Origin: Negativicutes bacterium
GTDB lineage: Bacteria > Bacillota_C > Negativicutes > Sporomusales_B > JARLHX01
Reading direction: 5' to 3'
DNA length: 64,000 nucleotides
Assembly (NCBI GenBank): GCA_031292015.1
Contig: JARLHY010000008.1
Span: 62,001 to 126,000, forward strand
The position numbers and the translations under genes are program-made. The first letter of the stretch is position 1, and each line of letters begins with the position of its first letter. Below are positions 45,239-53,326 of this stretch, piece by piece. The notes under the pieces were generated by a model. It was given only the letters and a program-made list of their open reading frames with translations. It was not told the origin of the DNA and ran no database searches.

Positions 45239-45838
45239 ATGAACAAACTATTGACGACGGTTTTACTTGGTGTTTTGATGGCAGTGTTTACGATGACCGG
45301 CGGCTGCGCCGCCCAGGCTCCTGCGGGGGAACCGCCGGCGGCCAAGGTTACCGCAGGCACGGCCGCGGAAAAGACCTTCGCCAGATTTGAAACATCCCAG
45401 GGGAATTTTGTGATTCAGCTGTTCACCGAGCGGGCTCCGGTGACCACGAAAAATTTCATTCAACTGGCTCAGAAGGGTTTTTATGACGGCCTGTCTTTTC
45501 ACCGGGTCATCGACGGGTTCATGATCCAGGGCGGCGACCCTAACGGCAACGGTACCGGCGGACCGGGCTATGCCATCAAGGATGAGTTCCATGCCGACCT
45601 GAAGCATGACGCTGCAGGAATACTGTCGATGGCCAATGCCGGGCCGAACACAGGCGGCTCGCAATTTTTCATCACCCTGGACAAGACCCCTTGGCTGGAC
45701 GGGAAGCACGCCGTTTTCGGCAAGGTAGTGGAAGGCCTGGATGTTGTCAAGGCTATCGGCAAAGTCAGGACAGGGGTCAACGACCGCCCTGTGGTGCCGG
45801 TGGTCGTGAATAAGGTTGTTATCGAAGAGCGGCCCTGA
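45239..45838 (+). CDS. Peptidyl-prolyl cis-trans isomerase, cyclophilin lipoprotein
   Basis: 199 residues. The lipobox MTGGC after a hydrophobic leader predicts a lipid-anchored extracytoplasmic protein. The cyclophilin domain has [15 protein letters not shown] (catalytic Arg), [25 protein letters not shown]. It would assist folding of exported proteins. ATG 45239 is behind ATAGGAGG; two earlier codons are open but unneeded. Confidence 0.93.
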   Translation: MNKLLTTVLLGVLMAVFTMTGGCAAQAPAGEPPAAKVTAGTAAEKTFARFETSQGNFVIQLFTERAPVTTKNFIQLAQKGFYDGLSFHRVIDGFMIQGGDPNGNGTGGPGYAIKDEFHADLKHDAAGILSMANAGPNTGGSQFFITLDKTPWLDGKHAVFGKVVEGLDVVKAIGKVRTGVNDRPVVPVVVNKVVIEERP

Positions 45839-45860
45839 CCGACGCCGGGGGGATGCGGCC

Positions 45861-46193
45861 ATGAACATTCAGATTTTCGGAACTAAAAAATGCCAGGATA
45901 CCAGAAAAGCCGAGCGGTACTTCAAAGAACGCCGGGTGGCTTATCAGTTCGTCGATCTGACGATACGCGGCCTGAGTAAAGGCGAACTGGACAAAGTGCG
46001 GGCAGCCGTGGGCCTGGAAAGTCTTGTGGACAAAGCAGGCAAGGAATACGCCAAACGCAACTTGAAATATATTGTCCATGACGTGGCGGAAATGCTGCTG
46101 GCCCACCCGTTGCTGCTCAAAACGCCGATTGTGAGAAACGGAGCCCAGGCTACGGTGGGGTACTGTCCCGAGAACTGGCAGCAGTGGACCTAG
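45861..46193 (+). CDS. ArsC/Spx-family thioredoxin-fold protein
   Basis: 110 residues, IQIFGTKKCQDTRKAERYF at the start with a single cysteine in KKCQDTRK and then YQFVDLTIRGLSKGEL. This is the ArsC/Spx/YffB family; the lone cysteine, without CxxC, is closer to glutaredoxin-dependent arsenate reductase-like or Spx-like regulators. It starts 22 bases after the cyclophilin gene. No ars genes are nearby, so arsenate reduction should not be assumed. Confidence 0.83.
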   Translation: MNIQIFGTKKCQDTRKAERYFKERRVAYQFVDLTIRGLSKGELDKVRAAVGLESLVDKAGKEYAKRNLKYIVHDVAEMLLAHPLLLKTPIVRNGAQATVGYCPENWQQWT

Positions 46194-46229
46194 GTAATGG
46201 CGAATTTATCGTAACAGGAGGCCATGGCA

Positions 46230-46841
46230 GTGGATAAGGTGATTGAAAGACTTCGCAGCAACAATATCCAGGGCTATTTGGCAAGCAGCCGGGAGGAAGC
46301 CTGCAAGCTGGCTCTCGCGCTGATTCCACGCGGAGCCACCGTCGCGACAGGCAACTCGCTGACTTTGCGGGAGACGGGGATTTTTGCGGCGCTGACCGGC
46401 GGGAGCTATAACCTGATCAATCAGTTCGAGCCGGGAATTCCGCCGGAAGAGAATATCCGGCGGCGCAAGCAGGGACTATTGGCCGATGTTTATCTGACCG
46501 GCACCAACGCCCTGACCATGGACGGCGAACTTGTCAATATCGACGGCAAGGGCAACCGGGTGGCAGCGATGCTGTTCGGGCCGGACAGAGTGATTGTTGT
46601 TGCGGGCAAAAACAAGCTTGTCCGGGATCAGGCCGAGGCCTGGGACAAGCTGCGAAAGCAGACGGCGCCCGCTCTGGCCAAAAAACTCGGCCGTTCCACC
46701 CCGTGCGCCGCCAGCGGGATTTGCTCGGACTGCGCTTCGCCGGAGCGGATTTGCCGCTGTTATACGGTGATCGGCAGTCAGATGCCAGCGGACAGAGACC
46801 GCATTCATGTGATCATTGTGGCTGAGGACCTTGGGCTCTAG
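46230..46841 (+). CDS. LUD-domain (LutC/YkgG-like) protein
   Basis: About 203 residues. The LUD fold is evident in ATVATGNSLTLRETGIFAAL, VYLTGTNALTMDGELVNIDGKGNRVAAM and VIVVAGKNKLV. The C-terminal CAASGICSDCASPERICRC is a cysteine-rich tail. LutC-like proteins take part in lactate use, and a lactate permease gene lies 3 kb downstream, a weak contextual hint. GTG 46230 is preferred, since ATG 46224 is too close to AACAGGAGG. Confidence 0.87.
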   Translation: MDKVIERLRSNNIQGYLASSREEACKLALALIPRGATVATGNSLTLRETGIFAALTGGSYNLINQFEPGIPPEENIRRRKQGLLADVYLTGTNALTMDGELVNIDGKGNRVAAMLFGPDRVIVVAGKNKLVRDQAEAWDKLRKQTAPALAKKLGRSTPCAASGICSDCASPERICRCYTVIGSQMPADRDRIHVIIVAEDLGL

Positions 46842-46844
46842 AAC

Positions 46845-46875
46845 AAAGACCTGCAATCACTGATTGCAGGTCTTT
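46845..46875 (+). terminator. Terminator of the LUD-domain gene
   Basis: AAAGACCTGCAATCA and its complement flank one central base. The same core is repeated at 47045-47075 beyond the interspersed repeat. Confidence 0.75.
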
Positions 46876-46877
46876 CC

Positions 46878-46999
46878 GACTGTTGAAAAAGGCCGATCTG
46901 CGTCGTTGTTCCTCAGAGCGCTTGCTTGCGTACCGCCCGTGTACGCGGCTAGGCGCGCTCTTCAGGTGCGCCTAGCATCTCAGCTTTTTTGAACAGCCT
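46878..46999. repeat. Interspersed inverted-terminus repeat, copy 2
   Basis: 122 bases, ACTGTTGAAAAAGGCC at the left and GCTTTTTTGAACAGCCT at the right. The interior has its own hairpin (GGCTAGGCGCGC with GGTGCGCCTAGC). A tail GGGTGTGTCTCGG... to about 47044 matches the tail of copy 1. Confidence 0.8.
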
Positions 47000-47044
47000 G
47001 GGTGTGTCTCGGAAAATGGGGAGAATGACTTTCTTGACAAGCTG

Positions 47045-47075
47045 AAAGACCAGCAATCACTGATTGCAGCATTTT
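47045..47075. other. Second, decayed copy of the adjacent terminator hairpin
   Basis: AAAGACCAGCAATCACTGAT and the following TGCAGCATTTT match 46845-46875 with a few changes. The pair flanks repeat copy 2 and its tail. Confidence 0.55.
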
Positions 47076-47162
47076 GGCTGCGGCGGTTTTTCTTTGACAG
47101 CTTCCCGGGGGCTGCGCTACAATGTAATGGCATTTCAATACCATTCATCAGGAGTAATAAAC

Positions 47163-48719
47163 ATGAGTGTACTGACAGTAGAAAATGTTTCCCACGGCTT
47201 CGGGGCCCGCAAAATCCTTGAGAATGCTTCTTTTCGCCTGCTGAAGGGCGAACATGTGGGGCTTATCGGCGCCAACGGCGAGGGTAAGTCGACTTTCCTG
47301 GGGATCATCACCGGCCAGCTGTCCCCGGATGAAGGCAAGGTCGAGTGGTCGAACCGGGTGACGGTGGGATATCTTGACCAGCACTCCGTGCTGAGCAGGG
47401 GCAAGACCATCCGCGACGTGCTGCGGGAGGCTTTCCAGGGGATGTTCGACCTGGAGGCGGAGGCCCTCTCCCTCTATGACAAGATGGCCACAGCCTCGCC
47501 GGAGGAACTGGACCGGATGATGGAAGAGGTCGGCGAGATTCAGGATTTGCTGGAGCACGGCGGCTTTTACGTGCTTGACGCCAAAATCGAGGAAGTGGCC
47601 AACGGGCTGGGACTGGGCGATATCGGCCTGGACCGGGATGTGGCCGAGCTGAGCGGCGGGCAGCGGACCAAGGTGCTGCTGACCAAGCTGCTGCTGCAGA
47701 ACCCGACAATCCTGATTTTGGATGAGCCGACCAATTATCTTGATTTCGAGCATATCGAATGGCTCAAACGATATCTGAAAAACTACGAAAACAGTTTTAT
47801 TCTGGTGTCCCACGATATTCCCTTTCTCAACGAAGTGGTCAACGTCATTTATCATGTGGAGAGTACCGTGCTTACAAGATACACCGGCGACTATGACCAG
47901 TTTCAGCAGATGTACGCCATGAAAAAAGGCCAGGAGCTGAGGGCCTACGAGCGTCAGCAGCAGGAAGTGGAACGGATGGAGGACTTCATCGCCCGGAACA
48001 AGGCCCGGGTGGCCACCCGGGGCATGGCCAACAGCCGGCAGAAACGTCTGGACAAGATGGAAGTGCTGGAAAAGCCGCGGGAAAAACCGAAGCCTAATTT
48101 CCAGTTCCGCGAGGCCCGCACGCCGGGCCGGTTTATTTTCGAAACTGCCGGGTTGGTGCTGGGCTATGACGAGGCGCTGACCAGACCGGTGGATGTCGCC
48201 CTGGAACGGGGTCAGAAGGTGGCGGTCCGCGGTGTCAACGGCCTGGGAAAAACAACGCTCCTCAAAACGTTGCTGGGCCAGATTCCGCCTTTTTCCGGCT
48301 CTGTGGCGCTGGGCGATTATCTGTTTCCCGGTTACTTCGCCCAGGAATCGGCCCGTGACAACAGCAACACCGCCATCGAAGAGGTGTGGACCGAATTCCC
48401 CGGCCTGTCGAACTTCGAGGTGCGGGCGGCGCTGGCCCGCTGCGGGCTCACCAACGACCATATCACCAGCCAGATGATGGTGCTCAGCGGCGGCGAAAAC
48501 GCCAAGGTGCGGCTGTGCAAGCTTATGTTGAAAGAGGTGAACTGGCTGGTGCTGGACGAGCCCACCAATCACCTTGACACCGACGCCAAGGCGGAACTGA
48601 AGCGGGCGCTGCAGGAGTTTAAAGGAACCATCCTGCTGGTTTCCCATGAACCGGACTTCTATGAAGACTGGATTACGACGGTGTGGAACGTCGAGGACTG
48701 GACGACGAAGATCGTATAG
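47163..48719 (+). CDS. ABC-F family ATPase (ribosome-associated translation factor type)
   Basis: 518 residues, two ATPase domains and no membrane segment. Walker A sites are GANGEGKST and GVNGLGKTT; signatures are LSGGQRTKVLLTKLL and LSGGENAKVRLCKLM; Walker B sites are LILDEPTNYLD and LVLDEPTNHLD. A charged linker between domains (EVERMEDFIARNKARVATRG) is the tRNA-interacting P-site motif region. Such proteins act at the ribosome (EttA/Uup/YbiT-like or antibiotic protection). ATG 47163 is behind CAGGAG; the open frame from 47064 lacks a site. Confidence 0.93.
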   Translation: MSVLTVENVSHGFGARKILENASFRLLKGEHVGLIGANGEGKSTFLGIITGQLSPDEGKVEWSNRVTVGYLDQHSVLSRGKTIRDVLREAFQGMFDLEAEALSLYDKMATASPEELDRMMEEVGEIQDLLEHGGFYVLDAKIEEVANGLGLGDIGLDRDVAELSGGQRTKVLLTKLLLQNPTILILDEPTNYLDFEHIEWLKRYLKNYENSFILVSHDIPFLNEVVNVIYHVESTVLTRYTGDYDQFQQMYAMKKGQELRAYERQQQEVERMEDFIARNKARVATRGMANSRQKRLDKMEVLEKPREKPKPNFQFREARTPGRFIFETAGLVLGYDEALTRPVDVALERGQKVAVRGVNGLGKTTLLKTLLGQIPPFSGSVALGDYLFPGYFAQESARDNSNTAIEEVWTEFPGLSNFEVRAALARCGLTNDHITSQMMVLSGGENAKVRLCKLMLKEVNWLVLDEPTNHLDTDAKAELKRALQEFKGTILLVSHEPDFYEDWITTVWNVEDWTTKIV

Positions 48720-48735
48720 AGACAGGAGTATGGTT

Positions 48736-48930
48736 ATGAACGGGACAGAACGGAAGAACATCAGGCCCGGGGGCCGGGTGAAGGTTGTCCAGAAGCAGCA
48801 CCAGCGCAGCGGCCAGCTCACCGAAGGAGTGGTGAAGGATATCCTCACAAGCAGCCCGGTGCATCCCCGCGGAATCAAGGTTCGGCTGACCGACGGCGTT
48901 GTCGGCCGGGCGCAGGAGGTTGTCGAATAA
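48736..48930 (+). CDS. YwbE-like small protein (DUF2196)
   Basis: 64 residues, basic, cytosolic: NIRPGGRVKVVQKQHQRSG, LTEGVVKDILTSSPVHPRGIKVRLTDG. This is the conserved YwbE/DUF2196 pattern; its function is unknown. ATG 48736 has CAGGAG seven bases upstream. It follows the ABC-F gene by 16 bases and is probably co-transcribed. Confidence 0.88.
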   Translation: MNGTERKNIRPGGRVKVVQKQHQRSGQLTEGVVKDILTSSPVHPRGIKVRLTDGVVGRAQEVVE

Positions 48931-49013
48931 GGGCGCTGTTGCAGGAATTGTCGTAAATAAGGGAGAACGTAACAGGTAGATAAACATTCTCAAGCGAGGT
49001 TTTCGCGGGGAGG

Positions 49014-49508
49014 ATGAAAATGCGCCTGTTCATCAGCATCCTTATCCTTGCGGCTGTGGCGATGACCGGCCTGGCGCCGGTTCAGGCCGCGCCCGACAGC
49101 CGGACCGCGCCTGACGGCAATGCGGTCAGTCAACTGCGTCCGGTCAAGGGCGAAGCGGTGGTGACCACCGCCATGAAGTTCAAAGGCGTTCCCTATAAAT
49201 TTGGCGGCGCGACCCCGAAGGCGTTCGACTGTTCGGGGTTCGTCTGGTATGTGTTTGATCAGCAGGGGATCAATCTGCCGCGGACTGCCGACCGGCAGTA
49301 CGAAACAGGCAAGACCGTGGCGGTGAGGGAGCTTCAGCCGGGAGATGTCGTGTTTTTCACCACCTACGAAAAAGGAGCGTCCCACTGCGGCATTTATGTC
49401 GGAGAAGGCAAGTTTATTCACGCTTCTTCCAGCCGCGGGGTATGCGAATCCGCTCTGGCCGAGAGATATTGGAAGGGGCGGTATCTGGGCGCCCGTCGCA
49501 TGCTGTAG
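49014..49508 (+). CDS. Exported NlpC/P60 (C40) cell-wall hydrolase
   Basis: 164 residues with a signal peptide (MRLFISILILAAVAMTGLAPVQAA). The C40 domain has the catalytic cysteine in FDCSGFVWYVF, His in ASHCGIYVGEGKFIHASS, and the ELQPGDVVFF motif. It would cut peptidoglycan stem peptides (gamma-D-Glu-diamino acid bond). No SH3 or LysM binding domain is present. The start is ATG 49014, or 49020, behind GGGGAGG. Confidence 0.92.
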   Translation: MKMRLFISILILAAVAMTGLAPVQAAPDSRTAPDGNAVSQLRPVKGEAVVTTAMKFKGVPYKFGGATPKAFDCSGFVWYVFDQQGINLPRTADRQYETGKTVAVRELQPGDVVFFTTYEKGASHCGIYVGEGKFIHASSSRGVCESALAERYWKGRYLGARRML

Positions 49509-49512
49509 AGCC

Positions 49513-49634
49513 AGACTGTTGAAAAGGGCCAATCTGCGTTGTCACGGCTGCGTTTGCTTGCTTGCGTACATGTGCAGTATGCGGTGCGGCGCAAGCCTCG
49601 CCTTTCCTAGCATCTTGACCCTTTTGAACAGTCT
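49513..49634. repeat. Interspersed inverted-terminus repeat, copy 3
   Basis: 122 bases. With the flanking CC and GG, the ends CCAGACTGTTGAAAAGGG and CCCTTTTGAACAGTCTGG match as inverted repeats except one central base. Base changes in both ends are compensatory relative to copy 1. GTAGAG-like sequence occurs at both flanks. Confidence 0.85.
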
Positions 49635-49651
49635 GGAGTAGAGAATATATG

Positions 49652-49690
49652 AACCGGGGGATTCTTGGAAAAGGATTCCCCGGTTTTTAT
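49652..49690 (+). terminator. Probable terminator of the NlpC/P60 gene
   Basis: AACCGGGG (49652-49659) pairs with CCCCGGTT (49678-49685), followed by TTT. Confidence 0.65.
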
Positions 49691-49748
49691 GTGTCTGGAA
49701 TAAAAAAGAACAATTTCCAGGGAGGATAGTGGGGTTTTCCAACGAATC

Positions 49749-49778
49749 TTAACAAAGTTGTGGTTTTTCGCGTAGAAT
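49749..49778 (+). promoter_or_regulatory. Candidate promoter of the lactate permease gene
   Basis: TTAACA and TAGAAT are separated by 18 bases. Confidence 0.45.
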
Positions 49779-49830
49779 TGTAGAACAGGTGTAAAGCGGT
49801 ATCTTTCTGTGTAGGATGGGGGTAATTTAA

Positions 49831-51420
49831 ATCGAATCGTTATTGTTTACTTTGGTGCCGATTGCTGTCATTCTGGCCATGCTGGTGGTCTGGAAGCAGG
49901 CAGCCGACGTCAGCGGCATCGTGGGGTGGCTTGCCATTTCCGCAATGGCTTATCTGGCGTTTCAGACCAGTCTGGAGGTTATTCTGCGGTCCACTGCAGC
50001 CGGACTCATCCGGTCGTTCGCGGTGTCGCTGATTGTGGCGACTTCGCTGCTGCAGATGGCCTATATGGAACATACCGGGGCGCTCAGGCGGATCATTATT
50101 TTTATCAAAACCATCGCCTGCGAAAACCGGGCTGTCCAAATCATGATGATCAACATCGGTTTCGGCACCCTGATGGTTTCAGTGGGGGCGACGCCGGTGT
50201 CGCTGCTGCCGCCGATTCTTGTGGCGATGGGCTATTCCACGTATGTGGCCATCGCTCTGCCGGCCATCGGCTATGACTCGCTTTGCACCTACGCGCTACT
50301 CGGAGCCCCGATAGTGGTTTTCGTGGATATGGCCAACGCTTTTTTGGGAAAAGGCCACGAAATCACGCTGTCGCAGGCGGGAAGGGCGTTTTATTTGTTT
50401 TTGCCCCTGGTTTCAACGTTGATCGGTTTTTCGATGCTGTGGATCGTAGGTAAATGGCAGGCCATCAAAGACGGTTGGCTGCCGTGCCTCATCACCGGGG
50501 CGGTGATCGGCGTAGTCGCCTATTTCACCAACCGTTACGACAATCTGGTGGTCCTGACCGGAGTGTTGTGCGGGCTGGCTGTGATTGCGACCATGGTGGT
50601 CTATCTGTTGGTCCGGGAAAAGAAAGTGTTCGACAAGAGCGTTCTGACGGAGGAGGAACGGGCCTACGCGCAAGGGTATCCGCTCCTGAAGGCGCTGACG
50701 CCCTGGCTGCTTTTGGTTGGCCTGATCCTGGTGCTCAATGTTCCCCAAGAGCTGTTTGATTACCTCTACCGGATCCTGAAGATGCCGGTTTCCGGCTTGA
50801 CAGCCAACGGGGCGGATATCGACACCCGGGCGTTGTGGAACGCCTATACCTGGATCTTTGTGAGCACGATCCTGTCGATGGCCTTCATCCGCCCGACGGC
50901 CGCACAGCTGAAAAGTACGGTCCGGACCTGGCTCAAGCGGGCCCCGCGCCCGGTCTTTTCGGCGGCGATATTCTTCGCCATCGGCGAAATCATGAACATG
51001 TCCGGCTACAGCATGGCCACAGGCAAGTTTGAAACCGCCAGTATGGTCAAAGTGCTGGCCGATTATTCGGCGCTGTACTTTCAGGACGCCTACGGCGGGG
51101 TTGTGGCTTTCATCGGCCTGTTCGGCGGGTTCATCACCGGCAGCGAAGCTTCGACAGTGGCGATGTTTGCCAAATACACGATGACTACAGCGAAAAATTT
51201 GAACATGGATTTGTTTGGACTGATTATCGTCACCGCCGGCCTGGCCTTCGGCGGCGGTCTGGCAAGCGTGATTTCTCCGGCCAAGCTGCAGAATGCGGCG
51301 GCGTCCATCGATAAAATCGGCCAGGAAAATCAGTTTATCCGGATTGCGTTTGTGTTTTCACTGCTGCTTACGGCGGTGACGGCGATCTTTATTGTTATCA
51401 TGCTTAAAGCCACCTGCTAG
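49831..51420 (+). CDS. L-lactate permease family transporter
   Basis: About 529 residues with twelve or more membrane helices. It matches LctP: VSVGATPVSLLPPILVAMGYS, an early IGYDSLCTYALLGAP motif and GGFITGSEASTVAMFA near the end. No ATG, GTG or TTG with proper spacing follows the GGATGGGGG site. An ATC at 49831 has eight-base spacing and gives I/M-ESLLFTLVPIAV, a plausible native N-terminus; TTG 49843 is the first common start, leaving a shorter leader. Imports lactate or glycolate with protons. The phenylacetate-CoA ligase gene follows after 45 bases. Confidence 0.88.
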   Translation: MESLLFTLVPIAVILAMLVVWKQAADVSGIVGWLAISAMAYLAFQTSLEVILRSTAAGLIRSFAVSLIVATSLLQMAYMEHTGALRRIIIFIKTIACENRAVQIMMINIGFGTLMVSVGATPVSLLPPILVAMGYSTYVAIALPAIGYDSLCTYALLGAPIVVFVDMANAFLGKGHEITLSQAGRAFYLFLPLVSTLIGFSMLWIVGKWQAIKDGWLPCLITGAVIGVVAYFTNRYDNLVVLTGVLCGLAVIATMVVYLLVREKKVFDKSVLTEEERAYAQGYPLLKALTPWLLLVGLILVLNVPQELFDYLYRILKMPVSGLTANGADIDTRALWNAYTWIFVSTILSMAFIRPTAAQLKSTVRTWLKRAPRPVFSAAIFFAIGEIMNMSGYSMATGKFETASMVKVLADYSALYFQDAYGGVVAFIGLFGGFITGSEASTVAMFAKYTMTTAKNLNMDLFGLIIVTAGLAFGGGLASVISPAKLQNAAASIDKIGQENQFIRIAFVFSLLLTAVTAIFIVIMLKATC

Positions 51421-51465
51421 TCGGAAGGCTGGAGGTCAGGCGGAAACATACGGAGGGACAGACAG

Positions 51466-52761
51466 ATGATTTGGGACAAAAAAGCCGAATGCATGACCCG
51501 GGACGAGATGGAGAAGCTGCAGCTGAAGCGGCTGCGTAAAACGGTGCGGCAGGTATACGAGAATGTTCCCTTTTACCGCCAGGCGCTGGACGGGAAGGGA
51601 ATGAAGCCGGATGACGTTTCGTCGCTGGCCGACCTTGGCCGGCTTCCCTTCACAACCAAGGACGATATCCGCGAGCATTACCCGTACGGGCTGTTCAGCG
51701 TGCCGCTGAAACAGATCGTGCGACTGCATGCATCCTCAGGCACAACCGGCAAGCCTACGGTGGTGGGCTACACGCAGCACGACATCGACCTGTGGACCGA
51801 TGTCGTGGCAAGGATCGTCGTCGCCGCAGGGACCACGGCGGAGGATGTCGCCCAGGTTGCGTTCGGCTACGGGCTGTTCACCGGCGCGTTCGGCCTGCAC
51901 TACGGCCTGGAAAAGGCCGGAGCGACCATCGTGCCCGCTTCCACCGGCAACACCGAGCGGCATATCATGCTGATGCAGGATTTCGGCACCACCGTCCTGG
52001 TGGGTACGCCGTCTTATTCGCTGTACCTGGCGGAGACCGCCCAGGGGATGGGCATCGACCCGAAAACCCTGAGCCTGCGGCTAGGACTGTTTGGCGCCGA
52101 GGGCTGCAGCGAGGAAATGCGCCAGGAAATCGAGCGCATCTGGGGGATCACGGCTTTGGAGAATTACGGAATGAGTGAGATCATCGGTCCGGGGGTCTCC
52201 GGGGAATGCCGCTGTAAGCAGGGGCTGCATATCAATGAGGATCATTTCCTGCCGGAGATCGTCGACCCGGCCACCGGCGAAGTGCTGCCCTACGGTGAAA
52301 CCGGCGAGCTGGTGCTGACCACTTTGTCCAAAGAAGGGCTGGCGCTGCTGCGGTATCGCACCAGGGACATTACCAGCCTGAACCCCGAGCCCTGCCAGTG
52401 CGGACGGACCCTGATCCGGATGGCCAAGGTGCAGGGCCGGACCGACGATATGCTCAAGATCCGCGGCGTCAACGTTTTCCCGTCCCAGATCGAAAGCGTT
52501 CTTGTTGGGATTCCGGAAATCGGGCAGCATTACAACATATTCGTGCGCAAGAAGGGTTATCTTGACGAGATCGAGATTGCGGTGGAACTGGCCGACGAGG
52601 CGCTGCTGGACGATTTTCATGTGCTGGACAGCCTCCAGGACAAAATCCGCCACAAACTCAAGGTTGTGCTCTCCATCGACGCCAACGTACGGCTGGTTCA
52701 GCCGAAAACGCTGGCCAGGTCGGAGGGCAAGGCCCAGCGGATTTTTGACCTGAGAAAGTAA
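51466..52761 (+). CDS. Phenylacetate-CoA ligase (PaaK-like)
   Basis: 431 residues, an adenylate-forming enzyme. The P-loop is HASSGTTGKPTVVGYT, followed by GYGLFTGAFGLHYG, LFGAEGCSEEMR, EIIGPGVSGEC and RGRTDDMLKIRGVNVFPSQIE, all typical of PaaK. It would activate phenylacetate or another aryl acid, consistent with fermentation of aromatic amino acids or with indole-acetate/aryl-acetate use in Firmicutes (sometimes next to IorAB). The start is ATG 51466 behind ACGGAGGGA. Confidence 0.92.
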   Translation: MIWDKKAECMTRDEMEKLQLKRLRKTVRQVYENVPFYRQALDGKGMKPDDVSSLADLGRLPFTTKDDIREHYPYGLFSVPLKQIVRLHASSGTTGKPTVVGYTQHDIDLWTDVVARIVVAAGTTAEDVAQVAFGYGLFTGAFGLHYGLEKAGATIVPASTGNTERHIMLMQDFGTTVLVGTPSYSLYLAETAQGMGIDPKTLSLRLGLFGAEGCSEEMRQEIERIWGITALENYGMSEIIGPGVSGECRCKQGLHINEDHFLPEIVDPATGEVLPYGETGELVLTTLSKEGLALLRYRTRDITSLNPEPCQCGRTLIRMAKVQGRTDDMLKIRGVNVFPSQIESVLVGIPEIGQHYNIFVRKKGYLDEIEIAVELADEALLDDFHVLDSLQDKIRHKLKVVLSIDANVRLVQPKTLARSEGKAQRIFDLRK

Positions 52762-52775
52762 AGCACAAGAGAAAA

Positions 52776-52820
52776 GGGGCTGCCTCAAAAGGGTTTAAGA
52801 AACCTGCTTGAGGCAGCCCC
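52776..52820 (+). terminator. Terminator of the phenylacetate-CoA ligase gene
   Basis: GGGGCTGCCTCAA pairs with TTGAGGCAGCCCC around a 19-base loop. Confidence 0.75.
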
Positions 52821-52849
52821 TCCAGTTTGTAGACAGAATGGGGGAAGGG

Positions 52850-53120
52850 GATCATTTGCTTTTGTAACGGCGTTTAGCGGCCCGCGGAGGCGGGCGCCGG
52901 AAGCCGGCCGGGGCCTTCGAATAAACGCGCCGTAAATTTGCACCGACAGCGCCGCACCGTCTCTCCTGCGTCGTCCGTGACGCAGGGGAGACGGGCGGAA
53001 CCATCCAAGGTTCCGCCTGCTGAGCTGTTACCGCCCGCTGCATTAACGGCGCGTACCATCCTTCGGCAAATCGGCCTGCGCCCGGCGCCCACCTCCGCTC
53101 ATCGCTACATTTGGCCAAAA
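52850..53120. other. Hairpin-rich intergenic region of unknown role
   Basis: About 270 GC-rich bases with no good gene. They hold a 16-bp stem with one wobble (52957-52972 with 52979-52994), directly followed by a second perfect 9-bp stem (GGCGGAACC, 52994-53017), and a GCCCGC/GCGGGC stem near 52879. Open frames on either strand are short, arginine-rich and lack ribosome binding sites. It may be a structured RNA, a repeat remnant or a bidirectional terminator cluster. Confidence 0.4.
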
Positions 53121-53326
53121 AGCGAAGGCAAAATTATTTCCCGCTTGTTGCTTTTTGCGCCCGGTGCCTTGTGTCGTCGCCAAGGCCCGGTCCAAGGTAA
53201 ATTTTCTGAAAATGACAATATTTGTCGAGAAATGGAGGATATTTTTTCCTGGACAGCGAATGATGGGTATACGAAAATAATCTGAACAGCGAGCGGTAGT
53301 TATTATCGTGTAAAGGCGGAATAGTG

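Noticed and set aside
52852..53118. 88-residue basic minus-strand frame
   Set aside because: It crosses strong hairpins, lacks a ribosome binding site and has no family resemblance; treated as structured intergenic DNA.
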